The notes below the pieces were generated by a model, which searched no databases, was not told where the DNA came from, and was given only the letters and a program-made list of their open reading frames with translations. Made by a program: the position numbers and the translations under genes. Below, in pieces: positions 27,801-40,619 of a stretch of 64,000 nucleotides of DNA; within the stretch, counting starts at the first letter, position 1, and each line of letters opens with the position of its first letter. The stretch is from Syngnathus acus (Eukaryota; Chordata; Actinopteri; Syngnathiformes; Syngnathidae): contig NC_051106.1 in the NCBI RefSeq assembly GCF_901709675.1, positions 6,892,001 through 6,956,000 of the forward strand. Direction: 5' to 3'.

Positions 27801-30800
27801 TCTCCCGGGGGCGGAGGGGACCTGGCTCCCAAGGTGATCGGCTCCGGCTTACCGGGAGGGGGCCCTCTGGGTCCCGTGTCTAATGTTGGACCCCCCAGCA
27901 TGCCCCCCGTCTCGATCGCCCCCGCCAAGCCCGCCTCCTGGGCGGACATTGCCAGCAAGCCAGCCAAGCCACAGCCCAAGCTGAAAACCAAGGGTGGCAT
28001 GGCCGGGACCAATTTGCCGCCTCCGCCCATTAAACACAACATGGACATCGGCACGTGGGACAACAAGGGCCCCGTGCCCAAAGCGGTCACGCCTCAGCAG
28101 GTGCCCCCGATTCCCAGCAACGGGCAGCAACCCAACCAGTCGTCCCCCCAGCCCGGAAGCACGGCAGTGGGCAACCCGCAGATGCCCCTCAGCAACGGAC
28201 AGCTGGTACCCCCGATTTCCCAGATGGGGCAGCATCAGCTCCCGCCTAGCGGGCAGCCCGGTATGGCTCAAATGCCCCAGCCGCCTCTCTCCCAGGGCCC
28301 CCCGCCGCCGCCGAGTCAACAGCAGCAAGCCGCCCAGCCCACCCGCTGGGTGCCCCCGCGGAACCGGGCCAACGGATTCGGGGACGGCGGCGGGACCGGT
28401 GCGGGCCAGTCGCCTCCCACCTCCTCCGGGGTGGGTATGGTTCCTGGGGTGTCCTCTGAGCCCCACCCAGTCTTAGAGAAGTTGCGTATGGTCAACAACT
28501 ACAACCCCAAGGACTTTGACTGGAACCCCAAGCAGGGCCGTGTGTTCATCATCAAGAGCTACTCGGAGGATGACATCCACCGCTCCATCAAGTACAACAT
28601 CTGGTGCAGTACGGAGCACGGCAACAAGAGGCTGGACGCCGCTTACCGCTCGCTGGGCGCCAAAGGGCCGCTCTACCTCCTGTTCAGCGTCAACGGCAGC
28701 GGGCATTTCTGCGGCGTGGCCGAGATGCGCTCGGCAGTGGACTACAACACGTCCGCCGGCGTGTGGTCGCAGGACAAGTGGAAGGGGCGCTTTGACGTGC
28801 GCTGGATCTTTGTCAAAGACGTTCCCAACAGCCAGCTGAGACACATCCGACTGGAGAACAACGAGAACAAGCCGGTGACCAACTCTCGGGACACGCAGGA
28901 GGTGCCGCTTGACAAGGCGCGGCAGGTGCTCAAGATCATCGCCGGCTACAAACACACCACCTCCATCTTTGACGACTTTTCGCACTACGAGAAGCGTCAG
29001 GAAGAAGAGGAGTGTGTGAAAAAGGTAACGTTGACCCCTGGAAGGCAGTGAAACTTGAACTTAGGTTGACATTTGGATGTTAGCGTGAGTGCAGGCGTAG
29101 CATGTTACCTAGCAACAGCGAAACAAAACTTAGAATCCCTTCGTCCGTTCATCATGATTGAGTCCAATCAGTGTGTGAATTAAACAAAGTTGAAATTGTC
29201 TGTGAAATGAACCGGAGTCAACGCACCCTTGTGCACTTTGGGAATGTGCCAAGTTACCAAGCCTGCAAAAAAAGAATTGGTTACTGTACAAGTTCAAAAA
29301 TATGTTGAAGACTTGTATCAACTGAGATATGAGCTTTCGGTGAAAGAAAAAATATATAACTAAAGAGTTGTTAAAATATATAGACACACAGATGAGAAAA
29401 TAGCAAATTTTCTATTAATGAATGACCAGCTGGTTTTGGTTTATAGTTAATATTAAACTGCATAACCGCAGCATTTCCTACTCGAGCAGCATAAGTGCGA
29501 TCTTTGGACCATGAGGCAAAGTGGCATGGAAACCTTCGTCGTGGTTCTTCTGTTTCTTTTGCGAAAGCCTGCATTGTTAAACGATGGATCAGTAGGAACG
29601 GCCAGTGTGGAGTCATTCTTGTTTCTTAAACTGAATTTGAAAAAAAAGTCTGACTCTTGGCAGCAGGCGACGTATGTCAATGTCAGCATTTTTATTTTCT
29701 CGCCCCCTTAATTAGTGATTGAACTTGAGTTCACAATGACGTGTTTAATGGTGGCAAGTTGGCTACCGTAGTCATCATGCCAGCAACTTCAAAATTAAAG
29801 CATGTCAAAGCAGTGATGTTCATGTCTTCTCTGAAGGCTAAGAATTATTTTGAGGTTGGCCCCCCTCAACGCAATGCATAGCAAAAACAATGACACCCGA
29901 TTTATTGAGCCAGGAAGCAGCTGTAATAAAAAAAAAAAATCTGATTAAAAGGTCTCGTGCAAATATTTACTATAGTTATGACTTTTGTTCCCGATAGAAA
30001 TTCATTCCGATTCAGTTCCTGCCACAGTATTGGGGCTTCTTTGGAAACTCCAGACCACCCTCTCGTTTGTAGGGTGGATGCTTTCTTGAGCAATGTGTGG
30101 GTTTCTCCTCCAGTCTTATCCCAAGTCTGGTAGAAACAGAGGTTTTTTTTTTTTTATTGTCAAAGCCTCTCCGATTTGTGGATTGAGTGCCAGCGAGTAT
30201 TTCCATAGCACTCATGGGTAGATTACATGGCCTTGAGTAAAAATCCAGAATTGACTGTGCTATTTATTTAAGGCTCTAAATGAAAAAGAAAGACTGTTTG
30301 CTGATGTGTTGAAGCATTTGGCGTTAGTGGAACATGAAGCGAGGTGCCGTCGTATTTTTTTTATATCATGCAATGTTTCTATAACGAATGGATTCAAGAC
30401 AACGTGTCTGTATCAAAATTGCTCAGTGGAGCCATATACCCATTAAGGGTCCTCTTTTGTGCTTGAAGGCCAGGAACCACAATATGAGGATGATTTTCAG
30501 TTTTCAAATGCTGGGAAATCTGTAAAGAGAATATTAGAGCGTATATATTATTTACAGTGAATTGGTTTTAATTGATGAATGTATTTATTGATGGTATGCT
30601 TGATGATTTCCCCAATTTGATTCTTCCAAAAGTTTATATAAATTTAAATTTTTTAATGTAAACAAATGATCCAAGTGTTTTCATCACCTGGTGTGTTTTT
30701 GTGGCAGGTGGAGGTCCAAGGCAGCGAGCCATATCCCAGCAACCCAAGCAGGAGTCATTACAGGCTGCAGGTAAATTCATTTTGACTCTGTCTTTGTCAA

Positions 30801-30986
30801 AAAAAAGTCAAATGGAAGTTTACATCACGCACACTGCAGAAATTAAAATTGCATCATCGAAGACAGCGAGCCATTTTGAATACTTCCTCAATATACACTG
30901 ATGTAGTTTTCCAGAATTTTTGTTGACATTTAAAGTTGACATGTTTTGTTTGTCCTTTCCAGGATCGCCAGGGACGGATCAAGTAA
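24832..30986 (+). CDS. ythdf2: YTH domain-containing m6A reader YTHDF2
   Basis: Cytoplasmic reader of N6-methyladenosine that marks mRNA for decay. Coding exons: 24832-24858, 25090-25114, 26178-26257, 27327-29024, 30708-30770, 30963-30986; 638 residues, or 617 without exon 5. The N-terminus [21 protein letters not shown] is nearly identical to mammalian YTHDF2, which separates it from YTHDF1 and YTHDF3. A long Pro/Gln/Gly-rich low-complexity region precedes the YTH domain (about 430-600: [20 protein letters not shown] onward). The m6A cage tryptophans are W470 (NIWCSTEHG), W524 and W529 ([10 protein letters not shown]), with the same 54/5 spacing as the human cage. The last exon encodes DRQGRIK and a stop, matching the human tail ERQGRGK. 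All splice sites are GT/AG. The first ATG has only nine codons before its donor, as in the mammalian gene. Confidence 0.95.
30708..30770 (+). other. ythdf2: 63-nt in-frame cassette exon of ythdf2
   Basis: Flanked by ttgtggcag| and |gtaaat, 63 bases, phase 0 on both sides and free of stops. It adds 21 residues (beginning [10 protein letters not shown], ending SRSHYRLQ) between the conserved VKK and DRQGRIK, a place where mammalian YTHDF2 has none that I recall. Reading straight through the donor gives a stop after four more codons. Being symmetric, it can be included or skipped. Inclusion is unproven. Confidence 0.6.
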
Positions 30987-32086
30987 CAGTTGGTGCTTTT
31001 GTCAAAAGACTGCAAAGCAACCCCCACCACACACCCCTCCCACCGCCAAGCCCCCCCCCCCCACCTACCTGCCCCCCCCCCTCCCCAGCCAGCCATTGCA
31101 TCATCACATCCACACGTCTCTTTATTAAGAAACCCTAAAACTGAAGAAGGCTGAAGAATTAACCGAGGATGAGAATAAAAACACAATGAAGACTTTATTG
31201 ATTTCTTTTGACTTTAAAGACTTTGGAACTCGTAGTTTAAAAAAAACAAAACAAAAAAAGAGACAAACTATTATTCCTAGGACTACAACTTAATGCATAG
31301 CATCCTTAGGTGAACTCTTGTTTTGCCATTCCACTGCATATGCTTCTTCCCCCAACCTTTTTTTTTTTTTTTTTTTAACAAAATGATCAACTTGACCTTT
31401 TTTTTTCTTTTCTTTTTTTTTTTTTTAAACGGTCCAAGGGCGAGTCTGTAATGTTCACATCCACGTTTGCTCGAAATGTTCTCCCAAGTTCACGAGTGGG
31501 ACTTCTCCTGTGTCTTTTCTGCATCTTCATGTTTTCTGAGGACACATGGAAAAACTGATTTTTCTTTCTCAGCAGGTTTTCATCACAGACACAACCCTGT
31601 TCTTAAAAATGTTGCCATCTTGTTTTGGTTTTTGTCCCCTTTGAGCTCTGTCATACCCTCTTGTTCTTTCTCCTGGAGGTGACGTACAGAATAGCTGTCG
31701 TTTGTTTTTGCATGCGTCGGGATGAATTGCTTTGAGGATGTCGTAAAGGGAGATGACAAAATGCGGGTCGAGAGTATAAAAGCAGCAGAAAAGGTTAAGT
31801 TGAGTATCATTTAAAAGAGGCCCCGCTAACTAACAGTCTTTGTTGGACTTCATTTGCCCGCCTTTTCTTTACCCCCTGGACAGCTTGATTCATTGTTGCG
31901 ATGGGCTGCGTTCTTTTCGGGGTTCTTTATATTTTTGTTTGTTTCTCCCTTTTCTAACGACAGCGATGCGAGTGGCCTTGCCCCCACTCTTCCTATTAAT
32001 CAGTTCCAAAGTAATAAATGTGGTATATTAAGCAGAAATGGTGTGTATTCCCCTTGTTTCACTCAATTCAATTGATGAATGTTTTT
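30987..32086 (+). other. ythdf2: ythdf2 3' UTR region
   Basis: Sequence after the stop is T-rich with a C-rich low-complexity run near 31020-31085 and long T runs near 31360-31430. It holds several AATAAA hexamers (31174, 32013, 32276). No open frame here looks coding. The extent of the untranslated region is a guess. Confidence 0.4.
32013..32018 (+). terminator. Candidate poly(A) signal of ythdf2
   Basis: AATAAA followed by a GT-rich stretch (tgtggtatatt), about 1 kb after the stop. Alternatives at 31174-31179 and 32276-32281 exist, so alternative polyadenylation is possible. Confidence 0.35.
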
Positions 32087-33093
32087 GATTTATGAAACCC
32101 GTCCATCCCAAACATGATTCGGACCACCTTTCCCCACTAACTAACTTGGCCTATCTATGCCACAACATTCCCTGCTGTCCATTTCTGACAGTTTCCCTAA
32201 ACAACTCCTAATCAAGTTAGCGTCTATCGTTTTGTTTATTTCTTCAGAATGGCATTTTTGGGAAGTTTCAACACAAATAAACAAGATCCTCTTTCAGAAC
32301 TACTGGCTTTTATTTGTGGCAGAATAAAGATGCTCCACAAAATGACGTTTGCTTTTTTTTTTGTATTTTATTTGACTTATAATTTACTTATGACGGGCCA
32401 GTTATGGAGCAAGCAATACCGGATAATTTATCACACTGATGTAGCTCTCTGCAATCCGCCATTTTCTTCTGCCAATTAGCTTGTAGTTTACAGAGCGACC
32501 GCAAGAGGGCGATGTGGTATCAGAGTATTGCAGCTTTCAACCAGACTTAAGCCTCTTGAGCAATCAACCTCAAGCCAATGTGATTATAATAATTGTATTT
32601 TTGGCCCTGTGGTCAAGCTATCCCATTTATCGGTCTAAGGATCAAGTAGATTTGTGGCTATAAGTTGTATATTTTACACTACAAAACTATATACAGTGTA
32701 TATTCTATGCTTCATTTTATCTCCAAAGTGGAATTCTAAATATGGCTAATATAATTTAAAAACATTTTAGGATTTTTGTTGCAAAACATTCAGAGCCACA
32801 CTGTTTAATTTATAATTAATTGAATGAGCCCATTCATTTTAACATACATTTAAACATTTGAAAAGAACACCTAAATGAATGAGCTTGAATGTAAATATCC
32901 CATATTGAAATATCCTGCTGTTTCAAAATAGTAAAAAAAAAAAGTATAAGTTGAAGCTTAAGTTCTTATTTAGCTATTTTGTAACATAACGAAATATTCG
33001 AATAATTATGATTAGTCAAATTAGCAAAAACGTTTTTATGTATTTTTATTTTTGCTACTTTACTAAAACAAATTGACTCTTCCCGGCCACCAC

Positions 33094-33321
33094 ACTTCCG
33101 GCTTCTTGACCGCGGGAATCCAGCTGAATAACAAGTACGCCATGATTTGACGTCTTTTTGAAATGTAAGCTTTTAAAACACTGCTTTCTGCCATTAATTG
33201 TCACATAAAAGCTTGATATTAATCATACCTAACATTCCTATTTATTTTGTTAATCTATGTTTTATCGCGCTTGATAGTTTGGAGTTTCGCTTGTATGCTC
33301 ATGGCGTTTCCTACGCTTCTG
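33094..33321 (+). promoter_or_regulatory. Possible ETS-type promoter and tiny first exon (weak)
   Basis: An ETS site (acttccgg, 33094-33101) is followed 200 bases later by ATGs at 33295 and 33301 and a strong donor after 33321 (cttctg|gtaagt). The encoded peptide (MLMAFPTLL) is too short to identify, and no next exon was found. It could also be a non-coding RNA promoter. Confidence 0.15.
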
Positions 33322-33685
33322 GTAAGTTTATGAACTCAATTGTTTAAGGGAGAAGGCGTCCAGGCTGGGGTTAGTTGAGGACGCTGACAATAGTGTGTTG
33401 ACGGGGCTGGGGGTGGAGGTGGGCGGCAGTTGGGGCCCGGGGCCGACGGCATGTGTCGCTTGTGCGTGGAAAGAAAGCACGCTCCCTCCATGGGCTCTCC
33501 CGTGACTCTTATCTAGGGTCTCCAGGGACTCCATTTTGGCTCCTCATTGGCGCTGAGCGGATGGAAAATTCAAATGAATAGAATTAGATAGGCGGCCGTA
33601 AGAAGACAAGGCAAACGCCGAACCTTTTTTTATTCTTCCATGTAAAATTGAATGTATTTCATTTGCATTTGATATTCTATTCCAA

Positions 33686-33795
33686 TCAAAAGTTTGTAAA
33701 CAATGTTATGGTTTTCTGGGTCCTCTCCTCTAGCTCACTCTGCTGGTTTTCAATGGGATTGAGGTCTGGGGACTCAGCTGGCCTCTTAAAGCATT
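33686..33795 (-). mobile_element. Tc1/mariner transposase C-terminal remnant
   Basis: The - strand reads RPAESPDLNPIENQQSELEE before a stop at 33686-33688. 'SPDLNPIEN' is the hallmark around the third catalytic residue of the Tc1-type DDE transposase. Only this fragment is recognisable, with no terminal inverted repeats seen, so it is a degraded DNA transposon. Confidence 0.75.
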
Positions 33796-33984
33796 TCTAT
33801 TATTTTCAGTCTGAGATAAAGCTCACTTTTATTTGGCTTTTGTGTTATTGTCCTTTTAGCTTGTCACCTGTCAAGCTGAGAGGTGTCCTTAATATTTTGG
33901 TTACCCCATTTCTGAAGAGCAGGTCTCCATCTTTTGCAGTTAGTTTGTGTGTGTACGTGTAACAAGAATGTGCTCTTGTCTTTT

Positions 33985-34085
33985 TAAATTCAAGATTCAA
34001 GAGTTTTTATTCGCCATGTTTGAGCGTGCCAAACAAGGAATTTGACTTCGGTAAAACACACCCTCTGTTCAACATATAGGTGACT
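33985..34085. repeat. Interspersed repeat-like segment (unclassified)
   Basis: 'gagtttttattcgccatgtt' and 'caaggaatttgacttcgg' resemble a phrase I recall as repeated in fish genomes. It occurs once in this window, so the call rests on memory only. Confidence 0.3.
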
Positions 34086-35162
34086 GAGGGTTGAAATGTC
34101 TGCATGTGTTACTAAATAGTGTCACAGCTTTTTATTGGGGATGTTTGTTTATGCTGAGCCATTTTAACTGCACGCACAGAAAGACAAGAAAAATGCTGGG
34201 ATGAGCTCCCGTCACCCTGTTATTAGTTGTTGTGTGCAGGGGAGCGTGTGTGTGTCTGTGTGTGTGCGCAGTTCGACACTTGCCGCCGCAAGGTCATGCT
34301 TGTGCTTCATTGTGCCTTCATTATCATAAGGCATCCATCTCTTTCTTCCATTAGTGACGCTCCGCCATGTCGCCTGCGCCGACCTCTATTTACATGACGA
34401 AATTAGATTAATTTGACGCTGTCTGTTTGTGGAAGCAGGGGTCTTCCAATGAATGGACAAAAAAAAAAAAAGATTTTGATAATTGGTGCAATATTAAGAA
34501 AATATGCTTTGATTTATTTATTCTGGAATAAATTGAAAAGTGCTTGCACTGTTAAGTAGTAGTGGGGCATTATATTTTATATTTTGAGTGCTTCCTTGTT
34601 TCACAACAAACAATATATGTTGTATGTACAAATCAATATTCATCATTGAAATGAATTGAAATTCCACTGTGCACCTTTCAAGGGGGTGTGGCCTAGCAAG
34701 TGATGTTTCCATGGCCAAGAATTTTTTTACTCGTCTGTTTGACCGTACTGTTTAATAAAACGGGAGAAAATTGCATCGGGACTTCTTTTTCCCCCCACTC
34801 CACTTGTACAGTGGCGTATCAAAAAAAAAATATTGTCTGGCACAACAATTCCCACCCCGCGTCGAGTAAAGACCCCAAAAGGTCATGTTATTTCCCCATA
34901 TAGACAATATTTTGCTTTATGTTATACATCAAAATGCAAAACAGCGGTGCTCTTTAACAATAGCAATAATAATATGTCCCGATGATGTATGGTAGTGGTG
35001 ATGGGGGTGGGGTGGGGTGGGGGGTGTTATATATTAATACCTGCTGTCTAACAACCCCCCCCCCCCCTACACACACACACCCCCGCTTCATTTTGACAGA
35101 GGGGAAAGGTGGGGGGTGTCCCAATTCTATAGAGCCGACATGCATAATGCGCAGACAGCAAG

Positions 35163-35174
35163 CAAGATGGCGGC
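35163..35174 (+). promoter_or_regulatory. YY1-type motif
   Basis: caagatggcggc is a full match to the YY1 consensus AAGATGGCGGC. It lies about 1.1 kb from the mir-124 hairpin, on its downstream side. Another full match is at 43620. Confidence 0.35.
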
Positions 35175-36297
35175 CTGGAAGAAAAAAAAAAAAAAAAAGC
35201 TGTTGATGACCTCGCCACACTTGCCCTTCCGCACGCGCTCATTGTGTGCGTCTCAAAAGGGCCGTCAGGAAATCGCTGCAGTGAATGTTCTGCTTTTAAT
35301 GCTTCAGTGCTGGAAGATTGACAGTGGTATCAGTGCACCACTACAACGATCACAAGAATCATTCGGATTCATTGAATTTGTTGAATCAAAACGATGTTTT
35401 GGGCATTTTTAGAAAAGTCACTCTGAAGTTCGTTTTTAGGATGCAAGTCTTCAAACGTTTCTGAGTGCTCAATATGGTCCATGGGCTGACCGTAGGTTTA
35501 AATAGCGTTATAATGAGCGCCATAATTGTTCCAATTGAACAAAATATGTACATTTTTGAATTATCAACATTTTCGGGTTTTAAAAAAAAAAAAGCAAACA
35601 TGGATATTTGGTGCATAAAATGGTTTCTTTATTGGGATTGCAACAAAGTGGAAAAAAACATGATAAAAATACATACATGAAAAAAGTTACTTAAAAAGCA
35701 TTCATATTTAAATTGATCTCTGAATTGTTCCTTTTTTTATGGCTAAAAATGTGGGTACCCATACGCATTTTTGAAAATATTTTTTTAAATTATTGAGTTA
35801 TTTGTATTTATTTTCCTCATATTATTTATAATAAACAAGTTTTACATATTTTCTTCGTTTTCTGATTTTGTTTCTTTCTATTAAAAATTAAATCCCACAA
35901 AATTTGCAGGTGCATGTTTTCCATTGTGAAAATGACCATTTTCACATTTGTTATACAAATAGGCATTTTTTTCCTCTCTTTTTCCTTGTTTTACGGCGTT
36001 TGCCACTTTCTAACCTTGCGTTGTCATTACAGGTCAAGTGGAAACTGGCAGACCTTCAAAGTGTCCCGCTGTCACCACATGGCACCCCCCCCCCTTACGA
36101 CCTCGACATGCGACCCCTCTGCCCACTTGGCCCGCACCGCTAATCCGGTTCCGACGGAGCCACGACCATGTCTTTTGCGGTACCGGACCGTATTCCCGCG
36201 TCGAAGCAGCTTAACCTTCACTGCGCCTTTTGTGCGCCGCGTCCTGTGGGCGGCCCGTGGCTACGTGACTTGTCGCCGTCAGGTGAGCGAAGACTGT

Positions 36298-36375
36298 GGC
36301 TTCTCTCTTGGCATTCACCGCGTGCCTTAATTGTATTGAAATTAAATCAAGGTCCACTGTGAACACAAAGAGCTC
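36298..36375 (-). ncRNA. mir124: miR-124 precursor hairpin
   Basis: The - strand carries the full 20-nt mature miR-124-3p, uaaggcacgcggugaaugcc, at 36329-36310. The opposite arm at 36366-36346, guguucacaguggaccuugau, differs from the common vertebrate 5p by one base (U for C at 'cagUgga'). The two arms are joined by an A/U-rich loop (uuaauuucaauacaa) and fold into a stem extended by flanking bases. miR-124 is the main neuronal microRNA of animals, silencing non-neuronal mRNAs through the seed AAGGCAC. Which fish mir-124 copy this is cannot be told from the hairpin alone, but linkage to msrA suggests the counterpart of human MIR124-1. The host transcript should run right to left. Confidence 0.97.
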
Positions 36376-39300
36376 AAACCGAACACCGGAACCTGCTTGA
36401 CGTGGATGCATCGGGACATGAGCGATTGCGGCGAGGGTGGAGGGAAGCGGAGAGGGCAACAATAGACCTATGCATCCATGCGAGATATAGCGAGCTACCT
36501 TTTGGCCGGGGCTGCCTGCTCCCATTCCTGCACACGAATTCCCCCCACACACCACCGCCGCTTAACGGCTTTAAGCGTCGCATCGTTACAGTCGGTAAAG
36601 CCGCGTCGTTATCACCACCCCCCCCTCTCATCCACCCCCTCCCTCCCTTAACATCCTCCCACTCTCCCATCACCTCTCTGCCGCTAACAGGCTGGAAATA
36701 AACAAACGCCAACGGTGGCGCTTTAACCACAAATGTCAGTCCAAGGAAGTTTACAACTTTTTTTTTTCCGACAATTAATCGCTTTACCTAGAAAAATAAC
36801 ATATGCACTTGTTGTCATATCCCAGATGTGAACAGGAGAGGAGGCTGCAGTATTTCCTCTCGTTTTGGCGCATCCGTGGTCCTGATTCCGCATCCCGAGG
36901 TCGGTCCTCTTGCCGGCTTGCGGGATAAAAGAGGGATGCTGGGATGGCGGACGACAAGGGATGGGAGGCATGCAGTCAGGAGAAAGAAAAAAAAAAAAAC
37001 AACAAAACAGGTAGGGATGATTTTATATATCTATACCATTGTGGAGGAAAAAAATCCATTCAGGGAAGGAAAAAAAAAGCCCAAAAGGATACATATATAA
37101 GCCAAGAAGGTATATATGTATGAACATCCAAGGGAAGAGGAGATAAAGGGATGGAGGAGGAGGAGGTGGAGGAAGAGGCGACTGGCTCGCGCACAGACAC
37201 ACTGCGCTGAGGCGAAGGCACGAGCGGCAATTTATGCTTTCTGGTCGACACCACCCCCCACCTCACCAACACACACACACACACACACGCTCACGCATAG
37301 ACAGGAGCGTCCCGCCCCTATCTGCCCCTGTCCCGTACTGGATGCGTGGCCTATCTGATCAGTGCAGAGGGATTAACCAACCAGGCCAGCTGGCAGGGAT
37401 TACACAGGAAAAACTGGGCTGGGGGTGGGGTGGGCTGGATGTGACTATGCTATGGTTTTGGCTAAAAGACGAGGGGGGGGGTGCGATGTCTTGTTCCTTT
37501 ACATATATGTAGTGAAGTACGCAGCGGTCGTCGCATGCAATCGTTCGGAGGAAGTTGGCGTATGATACGTCATACGTGGAAATGAATGAGGACATTTTTG
37601 GCTTCACTGCGGAAAGCCAGTCCACAGTGCGAGAACGTATTAGGTTCAAACGTATCGGCACAAAAAGAGATGAGGTCCGGTAGGAAGAAGAGAACGTCAG
37701 AGTCACTGTATGAGGACGTGAGGTGCATTCTAAAGACTCGGAGGACGCTTAGGTGGGACGTATGAGGGTCATGAGAACAAATACACGAGGTTCAATGCGT
37801 TAAGCTTACTTGTGAATTGGGTTCGGTTCAAAGTAAACCCGCAACTAAATTATTTTAATAATTGATGAATCTCGATTCTTTTGTTGAGTCGGCAATGAAT
37901 CGGATTTTCATTTTCATCCTTTTATGGGGAAAAAAAAAAAAGAGTACATTATTTCAAATTTGCAGTCTCTGAATGGTGGATTGTCAAATAATTCTCGATT
38001 CATTTGATAATCTGTTAGATAATATAGAAATTCATTTAAAATGAAGCCCGGAAAGGTCACATGTGATATTAAGTAATAAATACCAAAATGATAATAAAAG
38101 TGAAGTACATTTTTGCTCCAATCATAGTAAGTTTTAATTTGTTTTATAAATTTATAATGTAATTTTGCTTGGTTTTCATTTTTTCCAAAATGCATTTTGA
38201 TTTCCTTTTTTTTTTTTTTCAATTTTAGTTTTACTTATCCCCAAGTGTCATACATGTAAGTGTAACACAACATGTTTGATAAATGTATGTAGATGCTGCA
38301 GGAGGCAGCATGCAAAGGGGGGGGCTAGCGAAGGGGAGGGGAACCCCCACGGGAGGTGGGTTGGGGGGCGGAAGGGGACGTTGGGCGGCGGGCAGCTCGG
38401 CTGACAATGCAAGGTTTTGCCCCCTGACCCCCTTGGCGCTCCATCATCCGTCAGCTGATCGCGGGAAACAGGACAGCCGTAGGAACAAAAAAAAAAAAAA
38501 AAAAGCCCACCCCTCTCCTCCGCTAACAACGTCGATTGGAACGTACCTTACCTCCATCTCATGCTTCACTTCCCAAACCTTTACAATCCATCGCATTTCT
38601 ATGTCATTTCACTTTTCCAAGGGCCGTTGTAAATTTCAGGAAAAAAATACGATTCGATTCAACGCGTTTAATTTCGCTTTTTATTTCTGTACACACAAGC
38701 TCCCGATGTGTCGTTCATTTGCATTTTAGTGCTGCTCCTCAGACACCCCACCCTTTCATTTTAATCAAGACGTAAAATATCTGTTTTGGTGTTTTGCATC
38801 AAAACTGGCAGAATTGATCAAATTATTTTCAAGGTGCAATTTTTTTCGCTCGAGTTACGTCGAGTGTTACTATGTTGCTAAGCGTTGTTGCGGGGCTGTC
38901 GACTGCAGTTTGAGCTACAGTGCATAGGACAGACACACACACGCACACACACACACACGCAGGCAGGGCCAGGCATACAAGCGCGGCTGTAAAATCAAAG
39001 CGACATTTTTAGGCCCTCAAAGACATGCACAAAATGGCGTTTTTCTATAGCGGATAGAAAGAATAGGACAAGGTGGATGTGCGAGCGATAAAATGAGCTT
39101 AGATCCCCAATGCCGGACGTAAAAATAACTGAAAAGAAGTCCTGACTTGTGCTTTGATTTCGGGAGATAATGGACGGGTGTATTTCTTTTCTTTGATTCG
39201 GTAAGGACTTTAAATGGAATCCTTTAGATTTTTTTTCGCAGCTTATTCTTTCTTCCTTTACCTTTCAAGGCACTCGTATTTTTTTTTAATTCAAAATACT

Positions 39301-40577
39301 ATTTGTCCGAGATTAAAATTCTAGTGAATAACACTTAATACTGTATATATGTCATTCATTGTATGTAATTGTAAGTGTTACATTGACTACGTTTACATGT
39401 GGTCAATATTTGGATTAAGGCCAAAATTCCAATTTCTGAAATATTCGGAATGACCCGTTTAACATGATTTACTTCTGCATTTGAATAACCCGATAGAAAC
39501 AAACATGATTTCAAACATGTGAAATTTGAATGTACTCAGTTTACCATATGAGAACACATGAGGTTCAATGAGAACACCGTCGTCTGAGGTCCACCGTACG
39601 AGATTATTCTTAGTTTACTTTCGAGAACACAAGTTTGACATCATGAGGATTGTTTGGGAATTCGTGAGAACGGTTTAGATGATGAAATGAGGTTTTGTTT
39701 GAGCACTCGTGAGGTTCACGAGTATACGAGGATTCCCACGCAGGAAGAAGGCGGCGGCTCGGAGCAAAGCCGGGTCGGGACGAATAGAGCGCAGGCTTCG
39801 TCCCCACTCGGGTAATCCGATGGAGAGATTAGCAAACAGGCAGCATTTGGGCGGGATTATGGAGTCATTAGAGAGGACTGGTGCTCCAGAGCCTCGCTCA
39901 TGTGTTAATATGGCTTTGCACGTCTGCACAGATTGTCTTCCGTCGGCTGATGAATACTCTCACAATATTAAAACGGGCCTCACCTCTGTTTGTGTACCAT
40001 AATCGATCATTTTAAGCAGAATCGGTTTTATTGGTCAATGTTGCAACACACAAGTTTTTTTTATTTTTTTATGGTAGTTGCAGTACTACAGTAAAATACA
40101 AAAATATTAGTTTGATGTGTACACAAATGTACAGAGTTAAAAACAAAACAAATATTTAAAATTGTTCATTGCAGCTTGGTAATTTTTTTTTGAGTGATTA
40201 AAACTAAATTTCCTATTTCAGTTGAAAGCGGTACAAGATAAATAACTGAATTCAATATTATTTTCATCCCCACTGTAATATATTTAAATATGACTCAAAT
40301 TGCAACCCATATTTTGTCGTCGCTTTATTCCCATCTGTCCACCTCAAATATTTTCCACTCCATTAAAAATCACTGCACTGGATTAATATGTGACACATTT
40401 CATATGAAACACATTTGCTCTATGCAATCAAATCTGCAGCACTTTTAATACAATAAAAGAAATAATATTGAGTCATTTGAACCTGCGCAGATGAAATCGC
40501 TATGGAGCGTGATTGGGGGCGATGCGGCCTACATGACGATGACGAGCGGGTTTAATCGGGATCAGGAAGTGCATGCG

Positions 40578-40619
40578 CGTGTGTGTGTGCGTATGTGTGT
40601 GTGTGTGTGTGTGTGTGTG
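40578..40619. repeat. (GT)n microsatellite
   Basis: GT/GC-interrupted dinucleotide run of about 42 bases. Confidence 0.95.

Larger units (their letters stand above)
32087..36297. other. Gene-poor region between ythdf2 and mir-124
   Basis: AT-rich DNA with a Tc1 transposase scrap (33686-33795), an interspersed repeat-like piece (33985-34085), homopolymers, a G/C-rich GT/CA patch near 35000-35100, and ETS- and YY1-type motifs at 33094 and 35163. No multi-exon coding gene was recognised. The right end is probably part of the mir-124 primary transcript. Confidence 0.5.

Noticed and set aside
27662-28985. Several long frames antisense or out of frame inside ythdf2 exon 4
   Set aside because: They are shadows of the GC-rich coding exon; the sense frame has full YTHDF2 similarity.
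37263-37290. Tandem repeats as a possible CRISPR-like array
   Set aside because: All repeats in the window are microsatellites or segment duplications without unique spacers, and the DNA is vertebrate.
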